Assembly: GCF_018327685.1 (NCBI RefSeq)
Contig: NZ_BNEL01000001.1
Location: 2,046,001 to 2,110,000, forward strand
Length of the DNA stretch: 64,000 bases
Source: Streptomyces sp. TS71-3
Lineage (GTDB): Bacteria; Actinomycetota; Actinomycetes; Streptomycetales; Streptomycetaceae
Direction: 5' to 3'
The notes under the pieces are model-generated. The model saw nothing but the letters and a program-made list of their open reading frames with translations, did no database searches and had not been told where the DNA came from. This document shows, piece after piece, positions 17,423-24,990 of this stretch; within the stretch, counting starts at the first letter, position 1; each line of letters begins with the position of its first letter. Made by a program: the position numbers and the translations under genes.

Positions 17423-17463
17423 GGACATGACACCGATGCCGACGGACATGACACCGATGCCGG
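17423..17463. repeat. Tandem 21-bp direct repeat at the start of the beta-propeller gene
   Basis: GACATGACACCGATGCCG occurs twice, 21 bases apart, giving three in-frame ATG codons (17427, 17448, 17457) and the peptide MTPMPTDMTPMPE. The repeat creates the start-site ambiguity of this gene. Confidence 0.75.
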
Positions 17464-18704
17464 AACAGATCTCGCCGAGCAGGCGGTTCCGGGTGAATCT
17501 GCTGTATGTGTACCGACCCTTCACCAGACGCGCCGGTGCCCTGCTCGGCGGCGCGCTGCTCGTCGCCCTGGCGGGCTGCGGCACGCCCTCCGGCGAGCGG
17601 AGCACCAAGGACAGCGGCCACATCATGCCGCCCCCGCCGGCCGCCAGGAGGACCGCGGCCCCGGCCCCCAAGGACGGGCTGCCCGGCATGCCTCCGCTGC
17701 TCGATCCGAAGGACGTGTACGCCGCCGACCGCCCCGGCATGCTCTCGCCCGTGGTGCGGGGGTTCCCCACGCGGATCTACGTGCCCAACACCAACTCCAA
17801 CACCGTCTCGGTCATCGACCCCGCCACGTTCCGCGTCACCGAGACCATCCAGGTCGGCACGCAGCCCCAGCACGTCGTGCCCTCCTGGGACCTCAAGACG
17901 CTCTGGGTCAACAACGACCTGGGCAACTCCCTCACCCCGATCGACCCGAAGACGGGCAAGGCCGGCCGGCCCGTCGACGTGCACGACCCCTACAACCTCT
18001 ACTTCACGCCGGACGGCAAGTACGCCGTCGTGATGGCCTCCCGGGACCGCGAACTCGTCTTCCGGGACGCGCACAGCATGCAGATCAAGAAGACCGTGCC
18101 GGTGGACTGCGCGGGCGTGAACCACGCCGACTTCTCGCCGGACGGCACGTACTTCATCGTCTCCTGCGAGTTCTCGGGCGATCTGCTCAAGGTCGACACC
18201 GCGCGGATGGCCGTCGTCGCCCAGCAGAAGCTGCCGCTCGGCGGCGCCATGCCGCAGGACGTCAAGATCGCACCGGACGGCAGCGCCTTCTACGTGGCCG
18301 ACATGGCGGCGGACGGCGTCTGGGTCCTGGACGGCGGGAAGTTCGGCAAACCCGTGCTGATGCCCACCGGCAAGGGCGCCCACGGCCTGTACGTCAGCCG
18401 GGACTCCAAGGTCATGTACATCACCAACCGCGGCGAGGGCACCATCTCCCTCTTCGACTTCGGGCAGCGCAGGCTCAGCAAGAAGTGGCGGCTGCCGGAC
18501 GGCGGCAGCCCTGACATGGGCGGCGTCTCCGCGGACGGCAAGGTGCTCTGGCTTTCGGGCCGCTACAACTCCGAGGTCTACGCCATCGACACGGGAACCG
18601 GCGCGCAGCTCGCGAAGATCCCCGTCGGCAGCGGACCGCACGGCCTCGCCGTCTACCCGCAGCCGGGACGCTACTCGCTCGGCCACACCGGCGTCTTCCG
18701 CTGA
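17427..18704 (+). CDS. Secreted YVTN-type beta-propeller lipoprotein
   Basis: The protein has about 425 residues. The start is uncertain: GTG 17367, ATG 17427, 17448 or 17457, and GTG 17493 are all in frame. A hydrophobic segment ends in a good lipobox, LVALAGC, so the protein is anchored to the outer face of the membrane. After a Pro-rich linker come six to seven repeats of the YVTN/cytochrome cd1-like type, for example PNTNSNTVSVIDPATFRVTE, FTPDGKYAVVMA, FSPDGTYFIVSC and VSADGKVLWLSGRYNSEVYA. These proteins bind or sometimes hydrolyse ligands, and no catalytic residues can be assigned. A MerR regulator follows with its own promoter. Confidence 0.85.
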   Translation: MTPMPTDMTPMPEQISPSRRFRVNLLYVYRPFTRRAGALLGGALLVALAGCGTPSGERSTKDSGHIMPPPPAARRTAAPAPKDGLPGMPPLLDPKDVYAADRPGMLSPVVRGFPTRIYVPNTNSNTVSVIDPATFRVTETIQVGTQPQHVVPSWDLKTLWVNNDLGNSLTPIDPKTGKAGRPVDVHDPYNLYFTPDGKYAVVMASRDRELVFRDAHSMQIKKTVPVDCAGVNHADFSPDGTYFIVSCEFSGDLLKVDTARMAVVAQQKLPLGGAMPQDVKIAPDGSAFYVADMAADGVWVLDGGKFGKPVLMPTGKGAHGLYVSRDSKVMYITNRGEGTISLFDFGQRRLSKKWRLPDGGSPDMGGVSADGKVLWLSGRYNSEVYAIDTGTGAQLAKIPVGSGPHGLAVYPQPGRYSLGHTGVFR

Positions 18705-18723
18705 CGCGGGGCGCGGTAGGGGC

Positions 18724-18754
18724 TTGAGTCTCCACCGACTGGAGGGCCGAGACT
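18724..18754 (+). promoter_or_regulatory. MerR-type promoter-operator (leaderless)
   Basis: TTGAGT (18724-18729) and GAGACT (18749-18754) are 19 bases apart, the over-long spacer typical of MerR-controlled promoters. Between them lies CTCCACCGACTGGAG, a 5-bp inverted repeat with a 5-base centre. An outer pair, GAGTCTC/GAGACTC, brackets the whole. Transcription would start at about 18761-18762, which is the ATG itself. Confidence 0.65.
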
Positions 18755-18761
18755 CCTCAGC

Positions 18762-19679
18762 ATGATCGAAGACGGCACGGAACTGCTCACCATCGGGCAG
18801 CTCTCCCGGCGCACCGGACTGTCCGTGCGCACCATCCGCTACTGGTCCGACGCCGGCGCCCTGCCGCCCGTCGCCCGCTCCGAGAGCGGCTACCGGCTGT
18901 ACGACGCCGCGTCCGTCGCCCGCCTCGAACTCGTCCGCACCCTGCGCGAGCTGGACCTCCCGCTCGCCGACGTGCGCCGGGTGCTGGCCGGCGAGGCGAC
19001 GGTCGCCGAGGTCGCGGACGCCCATGTGGCGGCGATCGACGCGCAGATCCGGAGCCTGCGGATCACCAGGGCCGTGCTGTCAACCGTCGCGCAACGCGGC
19101 TCGACCGCCGAGGAGATGGCACTCGTGAACAGACTCGCCCGCCTGTCCGCCGCCGAGCGGCAGCGGATCATCGACGACTTCGTGGCCGACACCTTCAGGG
19201 ACCTGGAGAACGTCGACCCGGACATCCGCGACCGGATGCGCAGGACCTCCGTCCACCTGCCCGACGACCCCACGCCCGAACAGGTCGACGCCTGGGTCGA
19301 GCTGGCGGAACTGGTCCAGGACCCGCAGTTCAGGGCGGTGATGCGGCGCATGATCGAGTTCAACGCGGAGGGCCGCACCCAGGACACCCCCGGTGGCGCC
19401 TCCATCTGGTTCGCCAAGCGCCTGGTCCAGCTCGTCGGGGACGCGAGGCAGCGCGGCATCGCCCCTCAGAGCCCCGAGGCCGCCGGTGTCCTCGACGAAC
19501 TGCTCGGCACGAGTGGCGACCGCGCCGCCGTCCTGGAGCGCCTGGAGACCGGCACCGACGCCGACACCGTCCGCTACAAGGAACTGCTCGCCAGGGTCGC
19601 CGGCCGCCCCGCGGCCCCGGACCACCGGGAGGAGTTCGCCTGGGTGGCCGCCGCGCTCCGTCACCAACTCGGCCGATAG
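18762..19679 (+). CDS. MerR-family transcriptional regulator with large C-terminal domain
   Basis: The protein has 305 residues. The N-terminal winged helix is classic MerR: LLTIGQLSRRTGLSVRTIRYWSDAGALPPVARSE, GYRLYDAAS and LRELDLPLADVRRVLAG. A dimer helix follows, then about 190 residues of helical domain (starting RLSAAERQRIIDDFVAD) with no Cys cluster. It is therefore unlikely to sense metals, and more likely binds an organic ligand. The upstream operator and 19-bp promoter spacer suggest autoregulation from a leaderless message. Confidence 0.9.
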   Translation: MIEDGTELLTIGQLSRRTGLSVRTIRYWSDAGALPPVARSESGYRLYDAASVARLELVRTLRELDLPLADVRRVLAGEATVAEVADAHVAAIDAQIRSLRITRAVLSTVAQRGSTAEEMALVNRLARLSAAERQRIIDDFVADTFRDLENVDPDIRDRMRRTSVHLPDDPTPEQVDAWVELAELVQDPQFRAVMRRMIEFNAEGRTQDTPGGASIWFAKRLVQLVGDARQRGIAPQSPEAAGVLDELLGTSGDRAAVLERLETGTDADTVRYKELLARVAGRPAAPDHREEFAWVAAALRHQLGR

Positions 19680-19724
19680 CCTGGTCCGGACAGAGTCAGG
19701 CAGCGAGAAGGGGCGGAGATCCCG

Positions 19725-19940
19725 GTGGCGGACATCGAGGCGGCACGCAGGGCGTTCCAGCGGTTCGACGCGGACGGGGACGGGTTCATAACGGCGGCCG
19801 AGTACAAGAGCGCGATGGCGGCGATGGGGGACTTCTACGTCACCGAGTCCGTGGCGGAAGCCGTGATCGCGGCTCAGGACTCCAACGGGGACAGGGTGCT
19901 GTCGTTCGACGAGTTCTGGGCGAACCTGAACAAGTCCTGA
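19725..19940 (+). CDS. Small EF-hand calcium-binding protein
   Basis: The 71-residue protein starts at GTG 19725 with a GAGAAGGGGCGGAG ribosome region. It contains two complete 12-residue EF-hand loops, DADGDGFITAAE and DSNGDRVLSFDE, each with acidic or oxygen ligands at positions 1, 3, 5 and 12 and Gly at 6 or equivalent. Such two-hand proteins (CabA-like) occur in Streptomyces as cytoplasmic Ca buffers or sensors. It lies 45 bases after the MerR gene and may be co-transcribed. Confidence 0.9.
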   Translation: MADIEAARRAFQRFDADGDGFITAAEYKSAMAAMGDFYVTESVAEAVIAAQDSNGDRVLSFDEFWANLNKS

Positions 19941-19970
19941 GCGGTGGGGGTGGGTCTGTCCGGTACGGGG

Positions 19971-20190
19971 TCCTCACGTGCCGGACGGGCTCTTGTCCTC
20001 AGGCCCCGGACAGGCTTTCTCTCTTCTCGCCCTGCGGGCTTGTTTTCGCTTCGCTCGTCCTCAAGCGCCGGACGGGCTTGTTTTCGCTTGGCCCGTCCTC
20101 ACGTGCCGGACGGGCTTGAAGTTGCCTAGCTCGTTCCTCAAGCGCCGGACCGGCTCGATTTTGCCTCGCTCGTCCTCAAGTACTCGCCGA
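19971..20190. repeat. Array of six TCCTCAAGCGCCGGACGGGCTTG-like repeats
   Basis: About six imperfect copies of a 21-23 base unit (core GCCGGACGGGCTTG; variants CACGTG, CAAGCG or CAGGCC in the middle) start near 19971, 19996, 20057, 20096, 20135 and 20173, mostly 38-40 bases apart with TTTTCGCTTCGCTCG-like spacers. They fill the gap between the convergent EF-hand and ABC ATPase genes. I see no cas genes and the spacers are alike, so this is not a CRISPR array. It may act as a terminator or structured 3' end for both genes. Confidence 0.75.
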
Positions 20191-20199
20191 ACCGGCCCC

Positions 20200-21054
20200 T
20201 CAGGCGTTCCCCACCCGCCTCGCGCGTACCGTCCAGCGGCCCTCGTGGCGGGTCAGGTGGACCGGGTGGGCGAAGCACGTGCTGACGCGGTCACTGGTGA
20301 GGACCTCGGAGACGGGGCCGGAGGCCAGGGTGCGGCCGTCGCGGAGCAGCATGGCGTGCGTGGTGCCGGAGGGCAGTTCCTCCAGGTGGTGGGTCACCAG
20401 GACCGAGGCGAGCGCGGGGTGGTCGGCCGACAGGGAGTCGAGGGAGTCGATGAGCTGCTCGCGGCCCGCGACGTCCAGGCCGGTGGCCGGTTCGTCCAGC
20501 AGCAGGAGGCGGGGGCTCGGCATCAGGGCGCGGGCGATCAGTGCCCGGCCGCGCTCGCCCTGTGAGAGGGTCGGCCAGCGCGCCCCGGCCCGGGCCGCGA
20601 GGCCGAGCGTGGTGATGAGCCGGTCGGCCCGCTGTTCCTGCTCCGCCGTCGGCCGCCAGCGAGGCAGCCGTTCCACGCTGTTCGTCAGGCCGGTCAGCAC
20701 CACCTCGCGGACCGGCAGGGGCGAGCGCAGCGGATGCCGCGGATTGACATGGCCGACGTAGGTGCGCAGCTCGCGCAGGTCGACCCGGCCCAGCGTCCGG
20801 CCCAGCACCCTGACAGTCCCCTCCGTGGGATGCACCAGCGCGCCGAGCAGGCTGAGCAGGGTGGTCTTCCCCGCGCCGTTCGGCCCGAGCAGCGCCCAGT
20901 GCTCGCCCGGCCGCACGGTGAGCGACACGTCCTGGAGGATCGGGCGGCCGTCGCGCACCACGTGCACGTCACGGGCGTCGAGGACCGGCGCGTGCGGGGG
21001 CGCCCCGGCGTCGTCCGCCGAGGCCGTTTCGGGGAGCAGACCGCTGAATGTCAT
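20200..21054 (-). CDS. ABC transporter ATP-binding protein, stand-alone
   Basis: The protein has 284 residues from ATG 21054. It is a single NBD with Walker A GPNGAGKTT, signature LSQGERGR (an LSGGQ variant), Walker B LLLLDEPATGLD and H-loop VTHHLEEL. It resembles the ModF/YlmA-type ATPases found without a permease. No membrane partner is adjacent. It could serve a transporter encoded elsewhere or act in a non-transport role; the substrate cannot be inferred. Confidence 0.85.
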   Translation of the reverse strand: MTFSGLLPETASADDAGAPPHAPVLDARDVHVVRDGRPILQDVSLTVRPGEHWALLGPNGAGKTTLLSLLGALVHPTEGTVRVLGRTLGRVDLRELRTYVGHVNPRHPLRSPLPVREVVLTGLTNSVERLPRWRPTAEQEQRADRLITTLGLAARAGARWPTLSQGERGRALIARALMPSPRLLLLDEPATGLDVAGREQLIDSLDSLSADHPALASVLVTHHLEELPSGTTHAMLLRDGRTLASGPVSEVLTSDRVSTCFAHPVHLTRHEGRWTVRARRVGNA

Positions 21055-21109
21055 GGTCAGAAGCCTAGCCCCGGCCCACCCAGGGTCCGCAGGCCCCATC
21101 CCCCCGGCC

Positions 21110-21265
21110 GGGCCTGCCCGGTGCGTGGCGCGACCGTCCGCAGCGGGATGCCATCGTCGCTCAGCAGCCGGCCGGCCGCCGTCGTCCGCCACCAGGTGAG
21201 GAACGTCAGCGGGGAACGCCGACCAGCGCGGCGAAGCGGCGCGCGAAGGCCGCACACGGCACGCC
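21110..21265 (-). pseudogene. AraC-family helix-turn-helix relic with a one-base frameshift
   Basis: On the minus strand the frame ending at 21206 reads AAFARRFAALVGVP and then hits a stop. The next frame continues at 21209 as LTFLTWWRTTAAGRLLSDDG and IPLRTVA. Joined, they match the second half of AraC-type DNA-binding domains (ARRF..LVG.PPLTYLTWWRM..AARLL). Adding one C to the CCCC run (plus-strand G run 21211-21214) restores the frame. No upstream cupin or first HTH is seen, so this is a remnant of about 50 codons, not a whole gene. A sequencing error alone would not explain the missing halves. Confidence 0.6.
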
Positions 21266-21327
21266 GGACCCGGGCGCGGCCGGCCCCCGCGGCCCGCCGC
21301 GCCCGGACTCGGCCGGCCCCGCTCGGC

Positions 21328-21885
21328 CTATTGGAGCGCGGTCGCCCAGTCCCGCATGGCCGCGGCACTCTTGAAATCGGCGACGTTCTTGTCGAGCGGG
21401 GTGCTGCTGTACTGGTGGATGGTCCAGTCCGCCTTGATGCGCGGCTTTCCGGCATCGACGTGGTCGGCGATCCACAGGCCGTCTCCGGCGTAGGAGGTGG
21501 TGTCGTGGTTCAGCCAGAAGTCGCGGTTGCAGTAGAGCATCACGCGGTGCTGGGGGCGGAGCCGCTTCACCTCTCTGATGAAGCTGTCCTTCTCGGCGTT
21601 GCTCGCCGCCGTGCCCTCGCCCGTGTACTCCCAGTCGGCCGCGAGCAGATCCTCCTCGACCGACGCGCACTTCTCCACGAAGTACTCGGCCTGCGCCTTG
21701 ATGTTGCCGGGCCACAGGAAATGGTAGAAGCCCACCACGCATCCCGCGTCCCGTGCCCTCTTCGCCTGCTCCGACTGCTTCGGATTGATGTACGAACGGC
21801 CTTCCGTGGCCTTCACGAACACGAATGCAAGGCCGTCCGTGTCGAACGAGGTCTGATAAGAGCTGACGTCGATGCCGTGCAGCAC
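21328..21885 (-). CDS. GH25 muramidase (lysozyme) without signal peptide
   Basis: The protein has 185 residues from GTG 21885, with a GGGAGG ribosome site 9 bases upstream. GH25 features are GIDVSSYQ (Asp6), FVFVKATEGRSYIN, GFYHFLWPG, DWEYTGEG (Asp84 and Glu86 at the catalytic pair position), MLYCNRDFW, GLWIADHV and WTIHQYSS. These enzymes cut the beta-1,4 bond between MurNAc and GlcNAc. There is no signal peptide and no cell-wall-binding domain, which resembles phage endolysins more than secreted cellosyl-type enzymes. No other phage gene is nearby. Confidence 0.88.
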   Translation of the reverse strand: MLHGIDVSSYQTSFDTDGLAFVFVKATEGRSYINPKQSEQAKRARDAGCVVGFYHFLWPGNIKAQAEYFVEKCASVEEDLLAADWEYTGEGTAASNAEKDSFIREVKRLRPQHRVMLYCNRDFWLNHDTTSYAGDGLWIADHVDAGKPRIKADWTIHQYSSTPLDKNVADFKSAAAMRDWATALQ

Positions 21886-22315
21886 GCGTAACCGCCTCCC
21901 GTAATGGCGTGAATGAATGCTCCGCTATGGACGTTCCCCGTCGCCCGGCGTGCCGAGCCTTTCGGGTCGGGCGACGGCGTCCGCACCGTCCCCTACCCCG
22001 AACCGGGTCCCGGACGCGCCACAGGTGATGTCGGGGTCCGGGTCCGAGAGTGCCGCCCGACCTCGCGCGCCCCACGCCGCGCCGGTCCGCTCCCGTGCCG
22101 CCGCGCGCCCTGACGACCGCCGCCGCGCCGCCCTGTGAGCGAAGCACAGGGAGCTGTCATTCTCCATTCTTTACAACTCGTGTCGGCGGGTCCGTATCTC
22201 TGGAAACGCCACTGGACATCCGATGATTAGGAAGCGCTCTCCGGAGGTCGAACATCACGATGCGCTCCGGCACTTGGGAATTCCAGGACGATTTTCCCGA
22301 GACGCGTTCTGAGGC
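21886..22315. other. Divergent spacer between the lysozyme and glycosidase genes
   Basis: These 430 bases contain no supported gene. Positions 22150-22320 are clearly less GC-rich than the rest (TTCTCCATTCTTTACAAC, ATGATTAGGAAGCG and similar), which suits promoter or regulatory DNA for the glycosidase. Confidence 0.5.
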
Positions 22316-22344
22316 TTGACCCCTATAAACCTCCGATGTTAACT
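22316..22344 (+). promoter_or_regulatory. Promoter for the GH95-like glycosidase
   Basis: TTGACC (22316-22321) is followed 17 bases later by TTAACT (22339-22344), a good sigma-70/HrdB-type match in an AT-richer stretch. The leader to the ATG at 22447 would be about 95 bases. Confidence 0.55.
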
Positions 22345-22446
22345 GCGTGTTGCTCTAGTGCGTCTCCCTGCCCCGCCGAGCCGCCCCGCGACGGCAGACA
22401 GAGCGCCCAGGTTGTTCCACCCCCGCAACCCTTGGGAGAAACGCCA

Positions 22447-24819
22447 ATGAGATTCCCCAGACTCGTCGCCTCGCTGGTCGCCGTGGCCTGCGTGGCGGCG
22501 ATCGGAGCCGGCGTCCCCGCGTCGGCCGCCCCGCCCCGTCCCGCCTCCACCACGGACGCCGCGTTCAACACCGGCTCCGGCGCCCTCGACGTGAACTACG
22601 GCAGCTACCTCTCGAAGCACGACATCGTCTACAACCGGCCCAACACCGATCCCAAGTACGCCCTCACGGTCGGAAACGGCCGGATGGGCGCCATGGCCTG
22701 GCAGCAGAACGGCCTGACCATGCAGGCGTCGGGCGTCGACAACTCCCAGCAGGGCGCCTTCGGAGGCGGCCTGGTCAATCTGCGCACCACACCCGCCATG
22801 GAGAGCGGCTTCTCCCGCTACCAGCAGCGCCTCTCCCTCTACGACGGCACCCTGACCACCCGTTACGACGACAACCGCACCGTCACCGTGATGGGCGCCC
22901 CGGGCTCCGAGGTCATGGGCATCCACGTGGAGGACGGCCGCAGCAACGTCTCCGGGGTGACCCTGGACCTCGGCCTCTGGGACGTCAGCGGGCTCGGCAA
23001 CAGCGGTGACGTGCCGAACCTGGACACCTGGAAGACCGTCAGGACCTACGCCGACGCGGACAGCGCGGGCTTCAGCCGCGGCCAGGACGATCCGCAGGGC
23101 TTCGGCTACACCCTCGCCGCCAGCGTGGAGGGCGCCGCGTACAGCACGCAGGTGGTGGACGGCCGCACGGTGCGCCTGACCATCACGCCGTCGCACAGCT
23201 ACACCGTCTGGTTCACCACCAGCAGCCGCAAGAACGCACCGAACCAGGACTCCGTGGCCCAGGCCAAGAAGGCGCTGAGCCAGGTCAGGGCCACCGGGTA
23301 CACGGGCACCCTGAACGCCTACAAGAACTGGTGGCACGCGTTCTGGCAGAAGTCCTTCGTGCAGTACGGCGACCAGTCGGGCGCGGCGGACTACATGGAG
23401 AACGTCTACTACCTGAGCACCTACATGATCGCGGCCGGCGGATACGGCGACTATCCGTTCCACTTCATCAACGGCGTCTTCCGCTCCACGGGGGACAGCA
23501 CCAAGTGGAGCAACGCGTACTGGTACTGGAACCAGCGCGACGTCTACAACTCCTTCCTGGCGTCCAACCACGCCGACCTGATGTCCGGGTTCAACCGCCT
23601 CTACAGCCGGAACTTCGACGCGCTGAAGTCGTTCACGAAACAGCGGTACGGCGTCGACGGGATCTGGGTGCCGGAGACCATGGGCTGGGACGGCAACGCC
23701 CGCGGCACGGTGGGCAGCGACTACACCAAGAACATCTGGTCGTCGGGCGCGGAAGCCGCCTACAACATGTACCTCCAGTACCGGTACACGAACGACACCG
23801 GATATCTGCGGAACACCGCCTACCCGTTCCTGCGCGAGGTCGTGAAGTTCTACCAGCAGATGCTGTCCCGCGACGCGAACGGGCAGTACTACGTGGCCAA
23901 CTCCAACTCCCACGAGACGTACTGGAACGTCCCCAACGCGATCACCGACCTGGCGGCCGTGCGCAACGTCTTCCCGATCGCCATCAGCGTCTCCCAGCAG
24001 CTCGGCCAGGACGCGGACCTCAGGCCCCAGTGGCAGAACATCCTGGACCACCTGATCGCGTACCCGTCCGACAGCAGCACCTACCTGCCGCACACCCCGC
24101 CGATCGCGCAGACCCGCAACAACGAGAACGTCGCCGCGGAGCTCGTCTGGCCCTACGACCGGACCGGCATCGGCTACCCGGACCAGCAGAAGGCCGTCAA
24201 CACCTGGCGCGCGCGGCCCTTCCCCTACGGCAACGTCTGGTCGAACGACGCCATCCAGGCCGCCCGGCTCGGCCTCGGCGGCGACGCCTTCGACGGCATG
24301 AAGACCATGCTGAACAAGTACCAGAACTACCCGAACGGGATGACCAGCAACACCAACGGCGTCTTCGAGTACCTGGGCGTCCAGCTCAACGTGATCAACG
24401 AGTCGCTGCTCCAGTCCTACAACGGCAAGATCCGCGTCTTCCCCGCGACGCCGTCGCTGTCGGGCTATACCGGGAAGTTCACGCTGCTGGCCAATGGCGG
24501 CTTCCAGGTCAGCTCGGAGCGCGAGGCCGGCGAGACCAAATACGTCGGGATCAAGAGCCTCTACGGGAACAGCACCCGGGTGGTCAACCCGTGGCCGGGC
24601 CAGCAGGTCCAGGTGCGGTCGGTGTCCGACAACTCCGTGGTGCTGAGCACCGCCGACCCGGAGTTCACCCTGAACACCGCCGCGAACAGGGTCTACGTCG
24701 TGGAGCGGGTCGCGAAGCCCTTCTCGCAGTACGGCCACACCACGCTCACCGGCACCGCCAACCAGTCCGCCAAGTCCCTGGCGGGCACCGGCTCCACCCT
24801 CGGGCTGAACGCTTCCTGA
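22447..24819 (+). CDS. Large secreted glycoside hydrolase, GH95-like (alpha-L-fucosidase-type fold)
   Basis: The protein has 790 residues from ATG 22447, with a GGGAGAA ribosome site. Residues 1-29 form a Sec signal peptide ending ASA. The mature start LSKHDIVYNRP and LTVGNGRMGAMAWQQNGLTM resembles the N-terminal domain of GH95 enzymes. The central (alpha/alpha)6 part has Trp/Tyr-rich motifs such as NAYWYWNQRDVYNSFLASNH, WVPETMGWDG, YYVANSNSHETYW and NENVAAELVWP. The C-terminal beta domain includes LSGYTGKFTLLANGGFQVSSE. The family call is by overall pattern; the exact sugar and catalytic residues are not certain. It is probably exported to act on plant or fungal glycans. Confidence 0.7.
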   Translation: MRFPRLVASLVAVACVAAIGAGVPASAAPPRPASTTDAAFNTGSGALDVNYGSYLSKHDIVYNRPNTDPKYALTVGNGRMGAMAWQQNGLTMQASGVDNSQQGAFGGGLVNLRTTPAMESGFSRYQQRLSLYDGTLTTRYDDNRTVTVMGAPGSEVMGIHVEDGRSNVSGVTLDLGLWDVSGLGNSGDVPNLDTWKTVRTYADADSAGFSRGQDDPQGFGYTLAASVEGAAYSTQVVDGRTVRLTITPSHSYTVWFTTSSRKNAPNQDSVAQAKKALSQVRATGYTGTLNAYKNWWHAFWQKSFVQYGDQSGAADYMENVYYLSTYMIAAGGYGDYPFHFINGVFRSTGDSTKWSNAYWYWNQRDVYNSFLASNHADLMSGFNRLYSRNFDALKSFTKQRYGVDGIWVPETMGWDGNARGTVGSDYTKNIWSSGAEAAYNMYLQYRYTNDTGYLRNTAYPFLREVVKFYQQMLSRDANGQYYVANSNSHETYWNVPNAITDLAAVRNVFPIAISVSQQLGQDADLRPQWQNILDHLIAYPSDSSTYLPHTPPIAQTRNNENVAAELVWPYDRTGIGYPDQQKAVNTWRARPFPYGNVWSNDAIQAARLGLGGDAFDGMKTMLNKYQNYPNGMTSNTNGVFEYLGVQLNVINESLLQSYNGKIRVFPATPSLSGYTGKFTLLANGGFQVSSEREAGETKYVGIKSLYGNSTRVVNPWPGQQVQVRSVSDNSVVLSTADPEFTLNTAANRVYVVERVAKPFSQYGHTTLTGTANQSAKSLAGTGSTLGLNAS

Positions 24820-24862
24820 GGCCCTGAGGCCCTGAGGCCCTGAGGCCCTGAGGCCCTGAGGC
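24817..24862. repeat. TGAGGCCC octanucleotide repeat starting at the stop codon
   Basis: The unit TGAGGCCC occurs five and a half times in tandem. The first TGA is the stop codon of the glycosidase gene. Because 8 is not a multiple of 3, copies fall in all three frames. Confidence 0.85.
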
Positions 24863-24891
24863 ACCCGCGCCGTGACACCGGCGCAGGGACC

Positions 24892-24932
24892 GGGCCCGCC
24901 GCCGGCAGCCATGAGCCGCCGCCGGCGGGCCC
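24892..24932. terminator. Hairpin between convergent glycosidase and glycosyltransferase genes
   Basis: GGGCCCGCCG (24892-24901) pairs with CGGCGGGCCC (24923-24932) across a 21-base loop. It is likely a bidirectional terminator. Confidence 0.55.
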
Positions 24933-24990
24933 CACCACGTCGGGCTGCCCGCGCCGGGCCGGCGGGCCCGGACCCCCCGGGCGGGCGGTG

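Noticed and set aside
19971..20190. CRISPR array
   Set aside because: Only six imperfect units with similar spacers and no cas genes.
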